Positions 7,854-18,772 of a DNA stretch of 64,000 nucleotides are shown piece by piece. Made by a program: the position numbers and the translations under genes. Source of the DNA: RPQJ01 sp963746325 (GTDB taxonomy: Bacteria > Pseudomonadota > Gammaproteobacteria > Steroidobacterales > Steroidobacteraceae); NCBI GenBank assembly GCA_963746325.1, contig CAVVBC010000003.1:1-64000 (forward strand). The letters run 5' to 3'. How positions within the stretch are numbered: position 1 is the first letter of the stretch; each line of letters opens with the position of its first letter. The notes under the pieces are model-generated. The model worked only from the letters and a program-made list of their open reading frames with translations. It was not told where the DNA came from and did no database searches.

Positions 7854-8741
7854 TCAGAACATGGCGCTGTAGCTGAGAATCGGGCCGTCGTACTGCCAGT
7901 CCAGACTGCCCTTGAAGTTCTTCCGGTCGACGTCCACGTCGACCCGAAACACGTTGTAGCCCAGGCCGATGCCGAGCCATTTTTTCGGTTGCCAGGTCAG
8001 CCCGACGCGATAGTCCTGCACGCTGCCGTCGTACTCGTCGATCGACAGCGCAAAATACTGCGCGCCGGCATCGATCCAGAAGTTGTGGGGCAGGCCCCAG
8101 GTGCCGCGCAGGCCGAATACCGGCAGCGGCAGGTCGACACTGCCTTCCTCCTTGAGGTCGGCGCTGATCGTGCCGTTCGAGGTGGAGGCCTTCGCCTTCA
8201 GTTCGGCCGTAAGCGTTGTGTAGTGCACGCCGAATGAAGCGGCTACCTCGTACGTATCGCGCCGGAGGAAGGCGTACTCGTACGCAAGCTCGTAGATGTC
8301 GAACTGGAACTCGGCGTCCACCTTGGCGTTGACCGGGTAGGTCTCGCCACCGAAATCGATGTCTTCGTCCAGCGTCGTGCTCTCGGACCGCGATGAGTTG
8401 AACACCATGAACCGCGCCTTGTGCCGATCGGCAAAGCGCCACTGGCCGTCGATGCGGAAGCGCGTCACGTCACCGCCGCCGAAGGTTTCTTCCCAGTTGA
8501 TCGACGTGCCGGTGCTTGCGTCGCCGTCGAGCTGCAACTCGGTATCGGTGTTGACGATGTAGGTGCCCAGCCCGATGTGGAACGGGTCGTCCAGGAAATT
8601 CGGGGCGTCCTCGGCGCGGGTGACGGCAGGAGCCAGGAGCAGGCAACTGCTGGCGGCCAGTACCCTTGCCAGCGGAACCAAAAGGCTGCGGCCATGAGCA
8701 AGGTTGGCTGCCGTCATCGCGTACCCCATTTCATTGTTCAT
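7854..8741 (-). CDS. Outer-membrane beta-barrel protein (paralogue of the gene at 12721)
   Basis: About 295 residues with a signal peptide (RVLAASSCLLLAPAVTRA before EDAPN), then alternating amphipathic strands and the terminal aromatic residue expected of a barrel (ends ILSYSAMF). Distinctive segments are GLGTYIVNTDTELQLDGD, WEETFGGGDVTRFRIDG, HKARFMVFNSSRSES and WQPKKWLGIGLGYNVF. The gene at 12721 shares the same blocks in the same order, so the two are paralogues. The ATG at 8741 is the longest start; ATG 8717 (MTAANLAHG) with GGGG upstream is equally likely. It is the first gene of a three-gene operon. No ligand or transport role is evident. Confidence 0.75.
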   Translation of the reverse strand: MNNEMGYAMTAANLAHGRSLLVPLARVLAASSCLLLAPAVTRAEDAPNFLDDPFHIGLGTYIVNTDTELQLDGDASTGTSINWEETFGGGDVTRFRIDGQWRFADRHKARFMVFNSSRSESTTLDEDIDFGGETYPVNAKVDAEFQFDIYELAYEYAFLRRDTYEVAASFGVHYTTLTAELKAKASTSNGTISADLKEEGSVDLPLPVFGLRGTWGLPHNFWIDAGAQYFALSIDEYDGSVQDYRVGLTWQPKKWLGIGLGYNVFRVDVDVDRKNFKGSLDWQYDGPILSYSAMF

Positions 8742-8941
8742 TCATTGCGAGTCTGAACCGTATCCGGTGCAAACGCACCTGCGCGGCTCGGACTGACCTT
8801 TACCAAAGTCCAGCCATCGTCACAACCGGCTGCCACAGGTCCTTGCAGTTCGTGACACTGAGCCGTTGCCGTGTCGCGGATCAGCGGGAGCTGGCCCGAT
8901 CGAGCGATTCATCGTTTCCTGATGATTTCACGTGGTGAAAC

Positions 8942-11240
8942 TCAGCGGAAGATGCCGCGCTCGAGGATCGTGCCGTGGCCGATCGGTCGCCCCAGCGCGA
9001 TCCACAGGCTCCATGAGTCATCCGTGGCGTAGCCGAATCCGAGCGTAAACGGACCGGCGGGCGTGCGGCCGGTCAGGTAGAGCGATCCGCCATACAGCAT
9101 CTCGTCGTCGGAGTAATCGGGCAGGGCCCTGGACTCGAGACGGTTGAAGGCCTGGCCGGTTTCGAGCCGTACGCCGGCGTAGAGCGCCTGGCCACGAATG
9201 GTCATGAGGTCCTTGACCTTCCAGAGGTAGCTGCCGCTGGCCGTCCAGTAATCGGTCAGGCGCAATTCGCCGAGTTCGTATCCTGGGAAGCTGCCAGGCC
9301 CGCCAAGCATGAAATGGCGGTCGAGCGGCAGCGCGCTGCCAAGGTCCGAGCCGCCGGCAAACGTCATCCAGACCACGTCGTTACGCACCGGCACGGCCAC
9401 GGCTACGCCGGCTTCCAGGCGCTCCCAGTCGAGCTCCGAACCGAGGTCTTCGTCCATGTAGGCGTATTCCAACGCGGCCGCGATGCCCCGGGTGGGGTTG
9501 AAGGCGGTATCGCGGCTGTCGTAGGTCGCCGTCAGCGTCAGGCCGGCATCGTTGCGGTTGCCTTCGGGCAGCACCGGGGAGCCGGTCTCGACGGTCGCGT
9601 CGCGCCGCGTGTAGAGGTAGCCCGCGCGGACCTGCGCGTCGTCATTGAGGTTCATGCCGACATCGAAACCGCCGCCGAGGTCACCGAACCGATAGCGGGC
9701 GATGCGCTCGTTGTCGTAGAAGACGTCTTCCCACGAGCGCACGAAGAACGCCTTGGGCTCGACGAAGTAGCGCTGGCCGATGTCGAGCGGCTGGTAGAAG
9801 CTCGTTGCCAGGTGGTTGAAATACCCGAGCTGGATTTCGTTGCGCCATTCGGCGCCGAGCGAGTTGAGCCAGGTGCGGGAGTGCTTGGCATACACGACAA
9901 AACCCATGTCGCCGCCCTCGGAGCCGTACAGGCCGAGGTCGAACTTGAGGTAGTTCGGCCCCCAGCGCTTCTCCCGTGGCCACCATTCCAGCGTGGGATT
10001 GTCCGGGTCGCCGGTCAATCGATACTCGACCGACTCGAAATCCTGCAGCGCGGAGATGCGCTGGGCCTCGGCGCTGATGTTGGCCGTGTCCACCGTGTCA
10101 CCGGCTTTCAGCTGCGCCCGTTGCTCGAGGTACGCGGGATTGACCCGCTCCATGCCCTTGTACTGCACATCGGCCAGGCGCGCCTCGATGTTCTGGCCTG
10201 CCGTCACGCTGCGGCGCCAGGCCGTGTATTCCGCTGCAGGTACCGCGAGTGTAGCCAGTCGGGCGGCCATCCCGAGCGCGGCCTTTTCACCCAGCGGCAC
10301 GGTTTCCGGCACGCGTTCGAAGTCGGCCGTCGTGATGTCGCCCATGATCACGTCGATGCGGATGTCGCGCTCGGTCAGTGAATCGAGCTGCAGGTTCTCG
10401 TTGGCCACGATCATGACGTCGGTGCTGCGGCTCAACAGTTGGGTGGCCGACTGCAGCTTCTCGCGCTTGACCTCTTCCTCGACCAGGTTGACGACGATGA
10501 CCACGTCCGCGCAGAGATCGCGCGCCACGTCCACCGGGATGTTGCGGACCATGCCGCCGTCGGAAAGGATGTACTTGTCGGTCATCACCGGGGCGAAGGC
10601 GCCTGGAATCGCCATGCTGGCGCGCATCGCGGTGGCAAGGTCGCCCTCCTTGAGGACCACCATCTGGCCGCTCACCATGTCGGTGGCCACGGCCCGATAG
10701 GGGATCGGCAGCTTGTCGAAATCGGGCTGGGCACGCGAGGCCGCCACGTAGGAACGCAGCAGGTCTTCGATGTTGCTGGTGTTGACGATGCCCGCCGGCA
10801 CCACGATGCGCTTGCCGCTCAGGCCAAACTCGAACTCGTTGCTGTAGGTCACCCCGGCGCGCTTCTGCTCGATCGGCTCCAGTTCGCGCCGGCCTGCGCC
10901 GCCGACCACCTCTTTCCAGTCGATGCCCGTGACGAAGGTTTCGAGCGCGTCGGCCGGAATGCCGGAGGCATAGCCGCCGCCGACCAGCGCGCCCATGCTG
11001 GTGCCGGCGATGCAGTCGATGGGAACGTGCAGGTCTTCCAGGACCTTGAGCACGCCCACGTGCGCGCCACCCTTGGCGCCGCCACCCGCCAGCACCAGGC
11101 CGACGCGGGGCCGGGCTGAAGTGGAGACCGGCGGAGGAGGTTGCGGCTCCAGGATCAGGAGCGGCCGGGCAGGCGCTAGCAAAGGCCAGCAGGCAGGCGG
11201 TCACGGAGACCGGCCCAGCCGGTACCAGGCGCGTAAACAT
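8942..11240 (-). CDS. Patatin-like phospholipase with C-terminal barrel (PlpD-like, type Vd autotransporter; one frameshift)
   Basis: The patatin domain comes first: the oxyanion loop LAGGGAKGGAHVGVL, the nucleophile elbow GTSMGALVGGG (catalytic Ser) and the Asp of SDGGMVRNIP. It is followed by a POTRA-like linker region and a BamA/TpsB-like 16-strand barrel of about 330 residues (FGYATDDSWSLWIALGRPIG near the end). This order is that of PlpD of Pseudomonas aeruginosa, which exports its own lipase domain. The signal peptide (MFTRLVPAGPVSVTACLLAF, ATG 11240 with GGGAG upstream) is in a different frame from the 746-residue body, with the switch near 11165-11185. The substrate is presumably membrane phospholipid. 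It is a single-gene unit. Confidence 0.85.
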
Positions 11241-11498
11241 CGCATCCAACTCCCACGCGGATCCCAGGAGTCATTCTCGCCTGTCGGCGGCTACAAAGTC
11301 ATGTTTCCACAGAGCGGGCGGGCACGGGCACGAACTCGGCTGCAGCAACAGCGTGCGATGCAGTCTGGATAGTCAGCGCTCGATCGAGATGGACTGGCCG
11401 CGCGCGAGTTCGGCTACTTTGCGATCGACAGCTGATGTTGTCGCCAAAGTTTGCTCTGGGAGTCCGTGAAACGCCAGCCCGCCGATGGCGGCGCTCGT

Positions 11499-12506
11499 TC
11501 AGGACATCTGGCGCCGGAATTCCGTCGGGGTCATGCCGACCCGTCGCCGGAACGCAGTGGCAAAGTTCGCGGCACTGGAAAAGCTCACGGATTCAGCAAT
11601 GCTGCGGATGGGCAGACGGGTGTCGCACAGAAGTTGCCGTGCGATCTCCTCGCGCAGGTCCTCGAGCAAGGTGCCATAGGTCGTGCCGTGTCGCTGCAGA
11701 CGCCGGTCGAGCGTGCGTCGATGGATATAGAGCTGTGCGGCCACGTCGTCCATCGCGAGCGATCCGAGGCGCAGACGCTTGCGCAGGACTCGTCGCAGCG
11801 TCACCGGCAAGTCACGCATAGTCGACGCGAGCTGCCGTTGCAGCGCCGCCGCGACCTCGAGTCGCAAGGACGGGGCGACTGCGGGCAGGGGCCGCTCGAG
11901 CCAACGCCGATCGAAGGCAATGTGCGATTCCTCGCCTTCGAATTCGAGGGGCCCCTGGAAAAATTGCTCAAGCTCGCGCGTGCTCGAAGGACTGTGGTTC
12001 GCAAACGTGACAGCCGCTGGCCGCCAGTCGGGACCGAACAGCTCGCGCAGTATGTTGCAGGCGATCGCCATGCCCTTGAGCTGCAGGTGCCGCATATCCC
12101 GCATCCCGTGCTCGCATACGGTCAATGTGAACCGTGCAACGTCAGCTTCTGCTTGCAACTGCAACACGGTGCTGGCGTCGTGCAGGTTGCATTGCTCGAT
12201 CAGGACTCGCAGGCCGTCTCCTGTCGTTTCCTCGCAGGACGCGGCGCGGCCCGCCAGGCCGGTCGACGCGAGCCCGCAGCGTCGCCCCACCTGGAAGCCA
12301 GCACTGTCACATCCCGATAGCCGTTCCATGGCCAGGAACAGGCTCTCGAGCTGGGCAGCGGTGATGGACGCATTGGCTGCGGACAGCAGCGTGGAATCGA
12401 GGCCGATCTGCTCGAACACGTCGGCGACCTGAAGATTCAGCTCGACGCAGACGCCGGACAATGCCTCGACAAAGTCGGCGGAGATCGTTGGAGTAGTGGC
12501 GAACAT
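11499..12506 (-). CDS. AraC-family transcriptional regulator (Arabinose_bd type N-terminus)
   Basis: An intact 335-residue regulator. The N-terminal ligand domain (about 1-210) has the Arabinose_bd-type pattern (FQVGRRCGLASTGLAGRAAS, LREVFGPDWRP-like LRELFGPDWRPAAVTF). The C-terminal AraC double helix-turn-helix carries DDVAAQLYIHRRTLDRRLQR and IRSIAESVSFSSAANFATAF, ending GMTPTEFRRQMS. It is divergently transcribed from the barrel gene at 12721 with about 214 bases between starts, so it probably controls that gene and itself. The inducer is unknown. Confidence 0.88.
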   Translation of the reverse strand: MFATTPTISADFVEALSGVCVELNLQVADVFEQIGLDSTLLSAANASITAAQLESLFLAMERLSGCDSAGFQVGRRCGLASTGLAGRAASCEETTGDGLRVLIEQCNLHDASTVLQLQAEADVARFTLTVCEHGMRDMRHLQLKGMAIACNILRELFGPDWRPAAVTFANHSPSSTRELEQFFQGPLEFEGEESHIAFDRRWLERPLPAVAPSLRLEVAAALQRQLASTMRDLPVTLRRVLRKRLRLGSLAMDDVAAQLYIHRRTLDRRLQRHGTTYGTLLEDLREEIARQLLCDTRLPIRSIAESVSFSSAANFATAFRRRVGMTPTEFRRQMS

Positions 12507-12720
12507 TCGCTAATAATCATCTAGATTGTGTCTCGAGTTCTGTCAGAAATCGCCTACGAGTGACCGGCGTGTGATGATCACCTCCGGTTCACGATCGCAT
12601 CGAAGCGGGCCTCCGGCGACTCCCGGAAAAGATCCGGATAAGTACGCAGTCGCGCCGAAGTTGCGCAGGCGGATGATAAGGAAGCCTGTTTGGACGCCTG
12701 CCTGAATAACGAGAAGGGAC

Positions 12721-13581
12721 ATGGCCATGCAGATCCGCAACACCCACTGCAGTGACCTGGCTGCGATCGCTGCGATTGCGCCCTTGATCCTGTCTGGCAC
12801 CACTGTATTGGCGGCGGACGATACGCCGAGCATCCTCACCGATCAGTTCCAGCTGAGCCTTGGAACATTCGTGCTCAACAGCGACACCGAGGTGCGCTTC
12901 GATGGCGACACCAGTATCGGCACGCCCATCGACTGGGAAAACACCTTCGGCGGAGGGGACCAGACGCGCTTCCGCGTGGACGGGCACTGGCGCTTCGGCG
13001 ACAGCGGCCGGCACAAGGCTCGATTCATGTGGTTCAGTTCTTCGCGCGACGGCTCGAAGACGATCGATGACGAGATTGAGTTCGGTGGCGAGGTCTTTCC
13101 CGTCGACGCGAAAGTTGACGCCGAGTTCAGTTTCGACATCTACGAACTGTCCTACGAGTACGCGTTCCTGAAGCGCGAAGACTATGAGGTGGCTGGCAGC
13201 ATTGGCGTGCATTACACGTCGCTGTCGGCCTCGCTGAGCGCGAAGGCGGCGACGTCGAATGGCTCCCTCGCGGCCGACATCGAGCGCGAAGGTAACGTGG
13301 ATGCCCCACTGCCGGTGATCGGGCTGCGGGGGTTGTGGGCGCTGCCGCACAACTTCTTCGTCGACGCGGGCGCGCAGTTCTTCGCGCTCTCGATCGATGA
13401 ATACGACGGCAACCTGCAGGATTATCGCGTGATGGTGACCTGGCAGCCGAAAAAGTGGCTCGGCATCGGGCTGGGTTACAACCAGTTCAGCGTGGATGTC
13501 GACGTCGACGCTGATAAATTCAACGGCAGCCTCGACTGGACGTACAGCGGACCGCTGCTGTCATACAGCGCGGTCTTCTAG
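12721..13581 (+). CDS. Outer-membrane beta-barrel protein (paralogue of the gene at 7854)
   Basis: 286 residues. The signal peptide is AAIAAIAPLILSGTTVLA before ADDTPS. Barrel-like strands include LSLGTFVLNSDTEVRFDGD, WENTFGGGDQTRFRVDG, HKARFMWFSSSRDGS and WQPKKWLGIGLGYNQF, ending LLSYSAVF. It is collinear and very similar to the protein at 7854-8741. ATG 12721 is preceded by GAAGGGAC; ATG 12727 is an alternative. It is flanked by two AraC regulators, one divergent upstream and one convergent whose 3' end overlaps it by 21 bases, so it is a likely regulated target. Confidence 0.78.
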   Translation: MAMQIRNTHCSDLAAIAAIAPLILSGTTVLAADDTPSILTDQFQLSLGTFVLNSDTEVRFDGDTSIGTPIDWENTFGGGDQTRFRVDGHWRFGDSGRHKARFMWFSSSRDGSKTIDDEIEFGGEVFPVDAKVDAEFSFDIYELSYEYAFLKREDYEVAGSIGVHYTSLSASLSAKAATSNGSLAADIEREGNVDAPLPVIGLRGLWALPHNFFVDAGAQFFALSIDEYDGNLQDYRVMVTWQPKKWLGIGLGYNQFSVDVDVDADKFNGSLDWTYSGPLLSYSAVF

Positions 13582-14566
13582 CGGGGCAGCCCCCCAATGG
13601 AGCCCGCGCCTGTACTCGCTGGGAGTCGCTCCAGTCCAGCGGCGGAACGCGGTGGAGAAATTTGCGGCGCTGCTGTACTGCAAGCGAGGCGGCGATTTCA
13701 CGCATCGGCAACTGGGTGTCCCGCAACAACTGGCACGCGACGTCGCGCTTCACCGACTCGACCACCTCGCTGTAGACCAGCCCGTGCTGCTTGAGTCGTC
13801 GATCGAGCGTTCGACGATGCATGGCCAGGCGGGCCGCCACCTGCTCCATCGAGAGTTCACCCTGGACCAGTTGTTTGCGCAGGATGTGGCGGATGGTGGT
13901 CGGGAAGTCGTCGAGGACTGCGGCACGTCGTGCGCGGACCTGGCCTGCCACCTGCCGTCGTGTCGGCCGGGGCGACGGCGGGCAGCGGATGGGCTGAGCC
14001 AATGACTTTCGAACACGACCGCGGACTCGTCGCTGTCGAATCGCAACGGCACACGGAAGAACTTCTGGCACGGGCGCAGGTTGGAGGGCGCGTTGCCGGC
14101 CACCGTAACCACGGCCGGGAGCCATTCGGGTCCGCACAGGTCCTGCAGGATGTTGAATGCGACCGCCATCGCGCCAAGTTGCAGGGGTCCGGTGTCGATC
14201 ATCCCCTGTTCGACGATGGAGTATACGAGGCGGGTATAGCCGCCGGAGGTGATCACGCTGACGGTCGCAGCGGAGTTGTGCAAGCGAGAAAAAGTCGGCG
14301 AGGTTCTGCAGTCCGTCGCCGACGGTGTCCGCGCAGAGCGCGACCTGACCCGCCAGTCCCATGTCGGCGAGGCGACTGCGCTGGCCTACCAGCAGTCCGA
14401 TGTGGTCGCAGTTCGTGACCCGGGCGCTGACCGACAGCAGGCGACCAAGGGCAGGATAGGGAATCAGGTTGTCCGGATCATCGAACAGATCCGCGCTCAC
14501 GCCGACCTCGTCGAGTACGTCCCGCAAGTCGACTCCGAACTCCTGCAATACCGATGGCACTTGCAC
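13561..14566 (-). CDS. AraC-family transcriptional regulator (at least three frameshifts)
   Basis: A second regulator of the same subfamily as the gene at 11499. Collinear homology moves between frames near 14283, 13960 and 13682. The N-terminal part has VPSVLQEFGVDLRDVLDEVG, and LQDLCGPEWLPAVVTV is equivalent to LRELFGPDWRPAAVTF in the other copy. The helix-turn-helix is MEQVAARLAMHRRTLDRRLK, and the second half YSSAANFSTAFRRW ... TPSEYRR. The proposed GTG start at 14566 is the leftmost available; homologues may start further upstream. It is divergent from the DcaP-like porin gene (about 220 bases between starts), suggesting control of the 14.8-19.9 kb operon. Confidence 0.72.
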
Positions 14567-14788
14567 AAACGCCGCGATCCGGGCGCTGCCAATGACGAGC
14601 GGATGACTCGCTTCTCCTACGCGAAAGTGCCTATTCGTGGCTGGCCATAACCCTTGTCAATTTGTCACAAGTTAAAAACATTTGCTTCAAATCGGAGCAT
14701 ACATTGACTGCATGGCCTGATGTAACGCGACGCGGTCGTAAGTAAACGTCAGTTCGTGTGCGTGCGGAGGCAACCCCAGGAGATTCCT

Positions 14789-16018
14789 ATGGACGCCGGA
14801 AAAAGCAAGATTGCCAGCAGACTATTGAGCGCTGCCATAGCGGCGGCGCTTCTCGCGAGCATTCCCGTCATGGCCGAGGATTCCGGCCGCAGTTTCGAGA
14901 TCTACGGCTTCGCCCAGGCCGACTACATCCAGGACATCGGCGGCCGGCTCGATCCGGACTGGGACGACGCATTCCGGCCGTCCAAGATCTGCTTCGACGA
15001 CGCGTGCGGCGAGGACGGGCAGGCCAGCATCAGCGTCAAGCAGAGCCGCTTCGGTGTGAAGGGGACGATGCCGACGGGCGAGGGCGGCACGCCGCTCACC
15101 TTCAAGTTCGAGTTCGACCTGTTCGGCACCGGCGCAGATGCGGGCCAGACCACCTTCCGCCTGCGTCATGCCTACGGCGAGTGGGGCCAGATCCTGGCCG
15201 GTCAGACCAACAGCCTGTTCATGGATGGCGACGTGTTCCCGAACACGATCGACTACTGGGGCCCGTCAGGCATGGTGTTCTACCGCAACGTGCAGATCCG
15301 CTGGACGCCGTACCGCACCGAAAGCAGCCACTTCGCGCTCGCCATCGAGCGCCCGGGCAACGATATCGACCCCGGCAACCTGCGACTGATTCCCGGCCTG
15401 GAAGGCCTCGAGGTCAACAACGATGAGGAACTGCCGGACCTCACCGCGCAGTTCCGTTACGGCGATGAATGGGGTCACTTCCAACTCGGTGGCATCCTGC
15501 GCAAGATCGGCTACGAAGTTCGCGCCAGCAGTGCCGAGTCCTGGACCGAGGGCAGCGAGACGGGCTGGGGCTTCAACGTCGGGACCGTGTTCAATGTGCT
15601 CGAGAAGGACGCGATCCGGCTGCAGGTCGTCTATGGCGAGGGCATCGCCAGCTACATGAACGACGGCGGCATGGATCTCGCGCCAGCAGTGAGCTACAGC
15701 GCGGGCGTGGCATCCGACCTGCAGGCTGACGCGGTCCCGCTGACCGGCGTGCTTGCCTACTACGACCGCTACTGGAGCAGTAAATGGTCGAGCTCGATCG
15801 GCTACAGCTACACGGAAGTCGACAACACCAACTTCCAGGAGCCGGGGGCGTTCAAGAAGATCGACTATGCCTCCGGCAACCTCCTGTATTACCCGGTCGA
15901 GAACGTGATGCTGGGTGGCGAACTGATGTGGGGCCAGCGCGAGAACAACGACGGTGCGTCGGAAGACGACGTGCGCTTCCAGTTCAGCGTGAAGTACAAC
16001 TTCGGCATCAAGCTCTGA
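14789..16018 (+). CDS. DcaP-like outer-membrane porin
   Basis: An intact 409-residue porin. The signal peptide is LLSAAIAAALLASIPVMA before EDSGRSFEIYGF. The body shows the DcaP-type start EIYGFAQADYIQD, then FDLFGTGADAGQTTFRLRHA, GQILAGQTNSLFMDGDVFPN, and a terminal strand ending FSVKYNFGIKL. DcaP porins let dicarboxylates or similar small anions cross the outer membrane. ATG 14789 was preferred over the upstream codon because CCAGGAGATTCCT gives a good ribosome-binding site. It is the first gene of a plus-strand set with glutaminase and amidohydrolase, so the substrate may be an acidic amino acid or amide-derived compound (inference). Confidence 0.82.
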   Translation: MDAGKSKIASRLLSAAIAAALLASIPVMAEDSGRSFEIYGFAQADYIQDIGGRLDPDWDDAFRPSKICFDDACGEDGQASISVKQSRFGVKGTMPTGEGGTPLTFKFEFDLFGTGADAGQTTFRLRHAYGEWGQILAGQTNSLFMDGDVFPNTIDYWGPSGMVFYRNVQIRWTPYRTESSHFALAIERPGNDIDPGNLRLIPGLEGLEVNNDEELPDLTAQFRYGDEWGHFQLGGILRKIGYEVRASSAESWTEGSETGWGFNVGTVFNVLEKDAIRLQVVYGEGIASYMNDGGMDLAPAVSYSAGVASDLQADAVPLTGVLAYYDRYWSSKWSSSIGYSYTEVDNTNFQEPGAFKKIDYASGNLLYYPVENVMLGGELMWGQRENNDGASEDDVRFQFSVKYNFGIKL

Positions 16019-16044
16019 TACCGAGCGAATCGAGGGACACGATC

Positions 16045-17081
16045 ATGAAAGCGATCAACAGGAATTCGCTGGCCGCCGGGCTGGTGGCCACGCTGTCTCT
16101 GGCGCTGGCGGCGCCGGTGTACGCGAAAGGGCCGCTGCCGGACCCGGCCGTCAAGGACTTCCAGCGCCTGGTCGACGCCGCCTATGCCAAGTACAAGGGT
16201 CTGCAGGACGGCAAGAACGCCGACTACATCCCGATCCTGACCGAGACGCCGAGCGACCTGTTCGGCGTGGTGATCGTCACCAAGGACGGCAAGGTCTACA
16301 GCGCCGGCGACGTCGACTACCAGTTCTCGATCCAGTCGGTGTCGAAGCCGTTCACGGCCGCGCTGGTGATGACGCAGCAGGGCCCGGCGGTGCTCAAGGA
16401 GAAGATCGGCGTCGAGCCCACGGGCATGGCGTTCAACTCGAAGCTGGCGCTCGTCGGTGTACGAGAACTCGGTGAATCCGCTGGTCAACGCCGGCGCGAT
16501 CGCGGCCGTGAGCCTGGTGCAGGCGAAGTCCGAGGCGGATCGCTGGAACCAGGTGTCGCAGAACCTGAGCGACTTCGCGGGACGCCCGCTGACCGTGCTC
16601 GAGAAGGTGTACGAGTCGGAATACACCACGGCCTTCGGCAATCGCGGCATCGCGAACCTGCTCTACAACTGGGGCCGTCTCTACAGCGAGCCCGAGGAAG
16701 CGCTGCGGGTCTACACGCGCGAATGCTCGGTGGGCGTCAGCGCCAAGGATCTCGGCATGATGGGCGCGACGCTGGCCAACGGCGGCGTCAATCCGCTGAC
16801 GAAGAAGCAGGTGATGCCGGCGCAAGCACGTGCCGGAGCTGCTGGCGATCATGGCGACGGCCGGGTTCTACGACGAATCGGGCGACTGGATGTACACCGC
16901 GGACTTGCCGGCCAAGACCGGCGTCGGTGGCGGCATCGTCGCGGTCGTGCCGGGCCGCTTCGCGATCGCCGCGTTCTCGCCGCGCCTGAACGAGGCCGGC
17001 AACAGCGTCCGTTCGCTGAACGCCATCCGCGACATCGCGGGCGAACTGGGCGTCGGCGTGTTCGGGGCGAATCCGAACTGA
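16045..17081 (+). CDS. glsA: Glutaminase A, exported (two frameshifts)
   Basis: Glutaminase hydrolyses L-glutamine to glutamate and ammonia. It is a serine enzyme with a beta-lactamase-like fold. Visible motifs are FSIQSVSKPFTAALVM (Ser-x-x-Lys nucleophile), ENSVNPLVNAGAIA, YTRECSVGVSAKDLGMMGATLANGG and GVGGGIVAVVPGRFAIAAFSPRLN, the usual order. Unusually for the family there is a cleavable signal peptide (LVATLSLALAAPVYA), so it should act in the periplasm. The frame changes near 16452-16458 and 16815-16830 without loss of homology. The start ATG 16045 lies 27 bases after the porin stop, consistent with an operon. Together with the exported asparaginase at 23196 it suggests scavenging of extracellular amides. 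Confidence 0.88.
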
Positions 17082-17179
17082 GCGATGCTCGAGTGCTGCT
17101 CGAAGCGCTCGGGAGTAGTAACGGCAACCCCGGCCGTTCGACCGGGTCACGATGCCACGGTTCGGCAGTCGAGATCACT

Positions 17180-18715
17180 ATGTCGATTCTGAGAATTTCA
17201 GTTGCTGCGGCGCTCGCGCTGTCCGCGTCGATCGCTTGCGCGCAAGGCGTCAGCCCACGATCGAGCAGCGGCTGCAGCAACTGGAGGCCGAGCAGGCGGC
17301 GATGAAGCAGCAGCTTGCCGAGCGTGACGCGGCGATCCAGGAATTGAAACGGGAGCTGGCAGCCCAGGGCGCCACAACGGCGCCGGTTGCCACCACCACG
17401 CCGGTTGTTCCACGAGCAACCGAGGGCTCGGCAGCGCCGCCACAGACGGTTGCCGCCGGGCAGGCGCAGGAGGCTGCCGCTTCGCCGGAGACGCGGTCTC
17501 CCACGCCACGGCCGGTCGAGACCTGGGGTGTCTATGACCCGGGTGACGGCTTCCTCGTCGGTCGCAGCGAGTTCGGCGAGCTCTCGATCAGCTCCTACGC
17601 GATGGCTCGATACATGAGCCAGCACGACGACGACCAGGTTTTCACCGACCATCTTGGCAACGAGCGTCCGGTCGACATACGCAACGACATTTTCTCGCAC
17701 CGGATCATGGCGTTCCTGAAGGGCTGGATGGGCAGCGAGAAGCTCGATCTACAACATCACGATCTGGACGGTCAACACGACCGACCAGGACGCGATCTTC
17801 GCGAATCTCGGCTACCAGTTCAGCAGGAAATTCAGCCTGTACGCCGGCCTGACCGGCAACCCGGGGTCGCGTTCGCTGAGCGGTTCGCACCCGTTCTGGC
17901 TGGGTCACGATCGCGTCATGGCCGACGAGTTCTTCCGGCCATTTTTCGGCTCGGGCATCTACGCCACCGGCGAAGCGTTGCCAGGCCTCTGGTACAACGT
18001 CGCCGTATCGAACAACAACAGCGCGCTCGGCGTGAAGGCGAGCCAGCTCGACCGCAAGTTCAGCTACGGCGGCACGGTCTGGTGGATGCCGACGACGCAC
18101 GAGTTCGGCCCACGCGGTGCGTACGGCGACTGGGAATGGCACGAGGACATCGCGACTCGCTTCGGAGTTTCCGCACTTCCAGAGCCCGGAACAGAGCTTC
18201 CGCTCGACGACCGGCGGCAGTCCCGAGAACACCACGCTGCGCCTCGCCGACAGCGTGAACCTGTTCGAAACCGGGGCACTCGCCAATGGTGTCACCATCG
18301 ACACGGCGGATTACCGCGTGCTCGCGATGGACGCCGGCATGAAGTACCGCGGCGTGTTCCTGCAGGCCGAGTACTACCAGCGCTGGCTCGACAACTTCGT
18401 CGCCGACGGCATCCTGCCGGTCGGCGAGATCAAGGACACGCGGCTTTTACGTGCAGGCGTGCGTTCTTCCCGATCAAGCAGAAGCTGGAGGTGTACGGGA
18501 TCACGTCGCAGATCTATGGCGACGATGATGCAGGCTTCGGCGACAGTTCGGAGTACGGCGTCGGCATGAACTGGTACCCGTATCCGACACGCAACCACCG
18601 TCTCAACGTGCAGCTGCTCGACGTCAACAAGTCACCGGTCAGCAGCACTTTCGGCTACTACACCGGCGGCCAGGACGGCTGGACGCTGGCGTCGTCGTTT
18701 TCGATTTTCTTCTGA
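17180..18715 (+). CDS. Outer-membrane porin with N-terminal coiled coil (at least four frameshifts)
   Basis: A signal peptide (MSILRISVAAALALSASIAC) leads to a coiled-coil segment (IEQRLQQLEAEQAAMKQQLA), a Pro/Ala/Thr-rich linker and a barrel. Barrel strands include FSRKFSLYAGLTGNPG, VSNNNSALGVKASQLD, MKYRGVFLQAEYYQRW and the terminal GWTLASSFSIFF. The layout resembles OprP/OprO-like phosphate-selective porins or DcaP relatives, both of which often carry a short N-terminal coiled coil. Reading frame changes occur near 17260, 17745, 18165 and 18450-18470. The gene lies between glutaminase and the amidohydrolase on the same strand. Confidence 0.68.
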
Positions 18716-18772
18716 GGCACGGCTGGCGCCGTCGTCCGGGCGCCCGCTTCAAAGCCGCGCTGGAGAGTTGCA

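Noticed and set aside
8742..8941. Possible small gene between the barrel gene and the PlpD-like gene
   Set aside because: No frame there has a ribosome site or recognisable protein; it is simply the upstream region of the barrel operon and the 3' flank of the PlpD-like gene.
9314..10381. A 355-codon plus-strand frame inside the PlpD-like gene
   Set aside because: Antisense shadow; the minus-strand patatin and barrel motifs are unambiguous and no domain is seen on the plus strand.
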